Of a stretch of 53,645 nt of DNA, positions 52,804 through 53,645 are shown one piece after another. This DNA comes from Granulicella sp. S190 (GTDB taxonomy: Bacteria; Acidobacteriota; Terriglobia; Terriglobales; Acidobacteriaceae). The translations under genes were made by a program, and so were the position numbers. The notes beneath the pieces were generated by a model. It worked only from the letters and a program-made list of their open reading frames with translations, did no database searches and had not been told where the DNA came from. The stretch's first letter is position 1; each line of letters opens with the position of its first letter. The stretch spans positions 428,296 through 481,940 of the forward strand of contig NZ_LMUD01000014.1 of the NCBI RefSeq assembly GCF_009766095.1. Reading direction: 5' to 3'.

Positions 52804-52996
52804 TTCGACCTTCACAATTCACCATCCCCAGCACCACACTCACCACGCATCCCACCACGTTCGCACCATCAAAACACCGCGCCCAAACACCGCTATCTTC
52901 ACAAAACCCCCAATAAAAACGAGCTTTTCCACCGCCCCACTTTTTTCCTCAGAAAACCCTCGCCCACCCGCCAATGCGACAATAGAAGACAGACGC

Positions 52997-53506
52997 ATGC
53001 GCCGACTCCTCACGATCCTTCTCCTTACGCTCACAGGCTGCGGCTACCACCAGGCCGGCTCCGCGACCAACATCCCCGCCAGCGTCCGCACCCTCGCCGT
53101 TCCTGTCTTCGCCACCAACGCCCAGGCCTTCCACACCGAGATGGCCTTCACCCAAGCCACCATCCGCGAGCTCAACACCCGCACCAAGTACCGCATCCTC
53201 ACCTCCGACTCCGACTCTGCCGACGCCACCCTCCACGGCACCATCCTCGCCCAGACCGTAGCCCCGCTCACCTACGACGGCTCCACCGGCCAGTCCTCCA
53301 GCTATCTCATCACCATCACCGCCAAAGTCCTCCTCATCGCCCACGACGGCCACGTCCTCTACCGCAACGATGCCTTCGTTTATCACGAGCAGTACCAGTC
53401 CACCCAGGACCTCAGCGGCTTCATCCAGGAAGATAACCACGCCGTCAACCGCGTCGCAAAAGACTTCGCCCAGGCCGTCGTAAGCGATATGCTGGAGTCC
53501 TTCTAA
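52997..53506 (+). CDS. lptE: LPS assembly lipoprotein LptE
   Basis: A 169-residue lipoprotein with lipobox LTGC (Cys near residue 15), followed by GYHQAG, the typical LptE start after the acylated Cys. The SVRTLAVPVFATNAQAFHTE and DATLHGTILAQTVAPLTY segments match the beta-alpha fold. It plugs the LptD outer-membrane channel in LPS transport. The longer frame from 52784 has a polar His-rich leader without homology, so ATG 52997 is used. The stop overlaps the holA start (TAATG). Confidence 0.9.
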   Translation: MRRLLTILLLTLTGCGYHQAGSATNIPASVRTLAVPVFATNAQAFHTEMAFTQATIRELNTRTKYRILTSDSDSADATLHGTILAQTVAPLTYDGSTGQSSSYLITITAKVLLIAHDGHVLYRNDAFVYHEQYQSTQDLSGFIQEDNHAVNRVAKDFAQAVVSDMLESF

Positions 53507-53645
53507 TGGCCTCTCTCAAGTCCTTCGCCAGCGTCGACCGCTTCGTCACAGAGATCGCCTCCCCAGCCACCCTCCGCCCCGCCTACGTCCTCCTCGGCGA
53601 CGAGGTCTTCCTCTACGACCGCTGCCGCAAGGCCGTCCTCGCCAC
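53506..53645 (+). CDS. holA: DNA polymerase III delta subunit, N-terminal fragment
   Basis: Only the first 46 codons are in the window; the gene continues off the right edge. The start shares a base with the lptE stop. The visible PAYVLLGDEVFLYDRCRKAV segment matches the N-terminal P-x-Y-x-L-x-G-(D/E)-E-x-F-L motif of the clamp-loader delta subunit. lptE followed by holA is a common gene order in bacteria. Confidence 0.85.
   Translation, partial: MASLKSFASVDRFVTEIASPATLRPAYVLLGDEVFLYDRCRKAVLA

Overview
The window looks like chromosome of an Acidobacteriota member, probably family Acidobacteriaceae (Edaphobacter/Granulicella/Terriglobus-like). This is inferred from high GC with C-rich third positions, CarboxypepD_reg-type TonB-dependent receptors, a PEP-CTERM protein, the aroC-def-fmt-rsmB cluster, a Rieske/cytochrome b plus caa3 oxidase operon, and many secreted metallopeptidases and hydrolases. 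It is mostly housekeeping and respiratory DNA. I see no prophage, no recognisable transposase and no CRISPR array.

Layout. 1-3100: a cut secreted protein, a 68-residue membrane protein, a TerC/Alx protein, a PEP-CTERM protein behind a near-perfect sigma-54 promoter, and a PepSY-type membrane protein. 3100-9540: nadB and a small membrane gene divergent from aroB-menG, then an NTF2-like secreted protein, a cation diffusion facilitator with three C-terminal domains, and a cupin. 9600-14400: a Cys/His-motif exported protein, a TonB-dependent receptor, a triple-PASTA protein and a sugar-dehydrogenase-like SDR. 14400-18600 (minus): aroC-def-fmt-rsmB. 18850-26340: a Gly/His-rich secreted protein, an amidohydrolase, a YhaM-like nuclease with a parvulin chaperone, a C-terminal processing protease and tRNA-Gly(CCC). 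26360-36120: dinB, then one respiratory operon (coxB-coxA-coxC-unknown membrane protein-dihaem cytochrome c-Rieske-cytochrome b/c fusion-ctaG) and tRNA-Ala(CGC). 36230-45690: fbp and a small partner gene, then M24, M13, CocE/NonD and M14 hydrolases. 46060-53645: ispD and ispF separated by a GxxExxY gene, a GNAT acetyltransferase, tilS, ftsH, a DUF4260 protein, lptE and the start of holA.

How the genes work together. The respiratory operon encodes a quinol:cytochrome c reductase module (Rieske, cytochrome b/c), a cytochrome c and an A-type caa3 oxidase with the assembly factor CtaG, so electrons could pass from quinol to oxygen within one co-expressed assembly. menG supplies menaquinone. aroB and aroC serve the shikimate pathway, ispD and ispF the MEP isoprenoid pathway. 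def, fmt, rsmB, tilS and the two tRNAs serve translation. ftsH, the parvulin, the C-terminal protease and LptE serve envelope quality control.

The most unusual signals are in and between genes. (1) A 509-bp unit with 31-nt imperfect inverted ends, carrying a GxxExxY gene, sits between ispD and ispF. Its ends supply the last codons of ispD, the first and near-last codons of the GxxExxY gene, and start-stop overlaps on both sides. (2) Five copies of a multi-hairpin intergenic repeat have a central stem that changes by paired substitutions while its loop stays nearly constant. (3) In a second repeat family, two copies each follow their own tandem array of 22-24-nt units derived from the repeat's leading edge.
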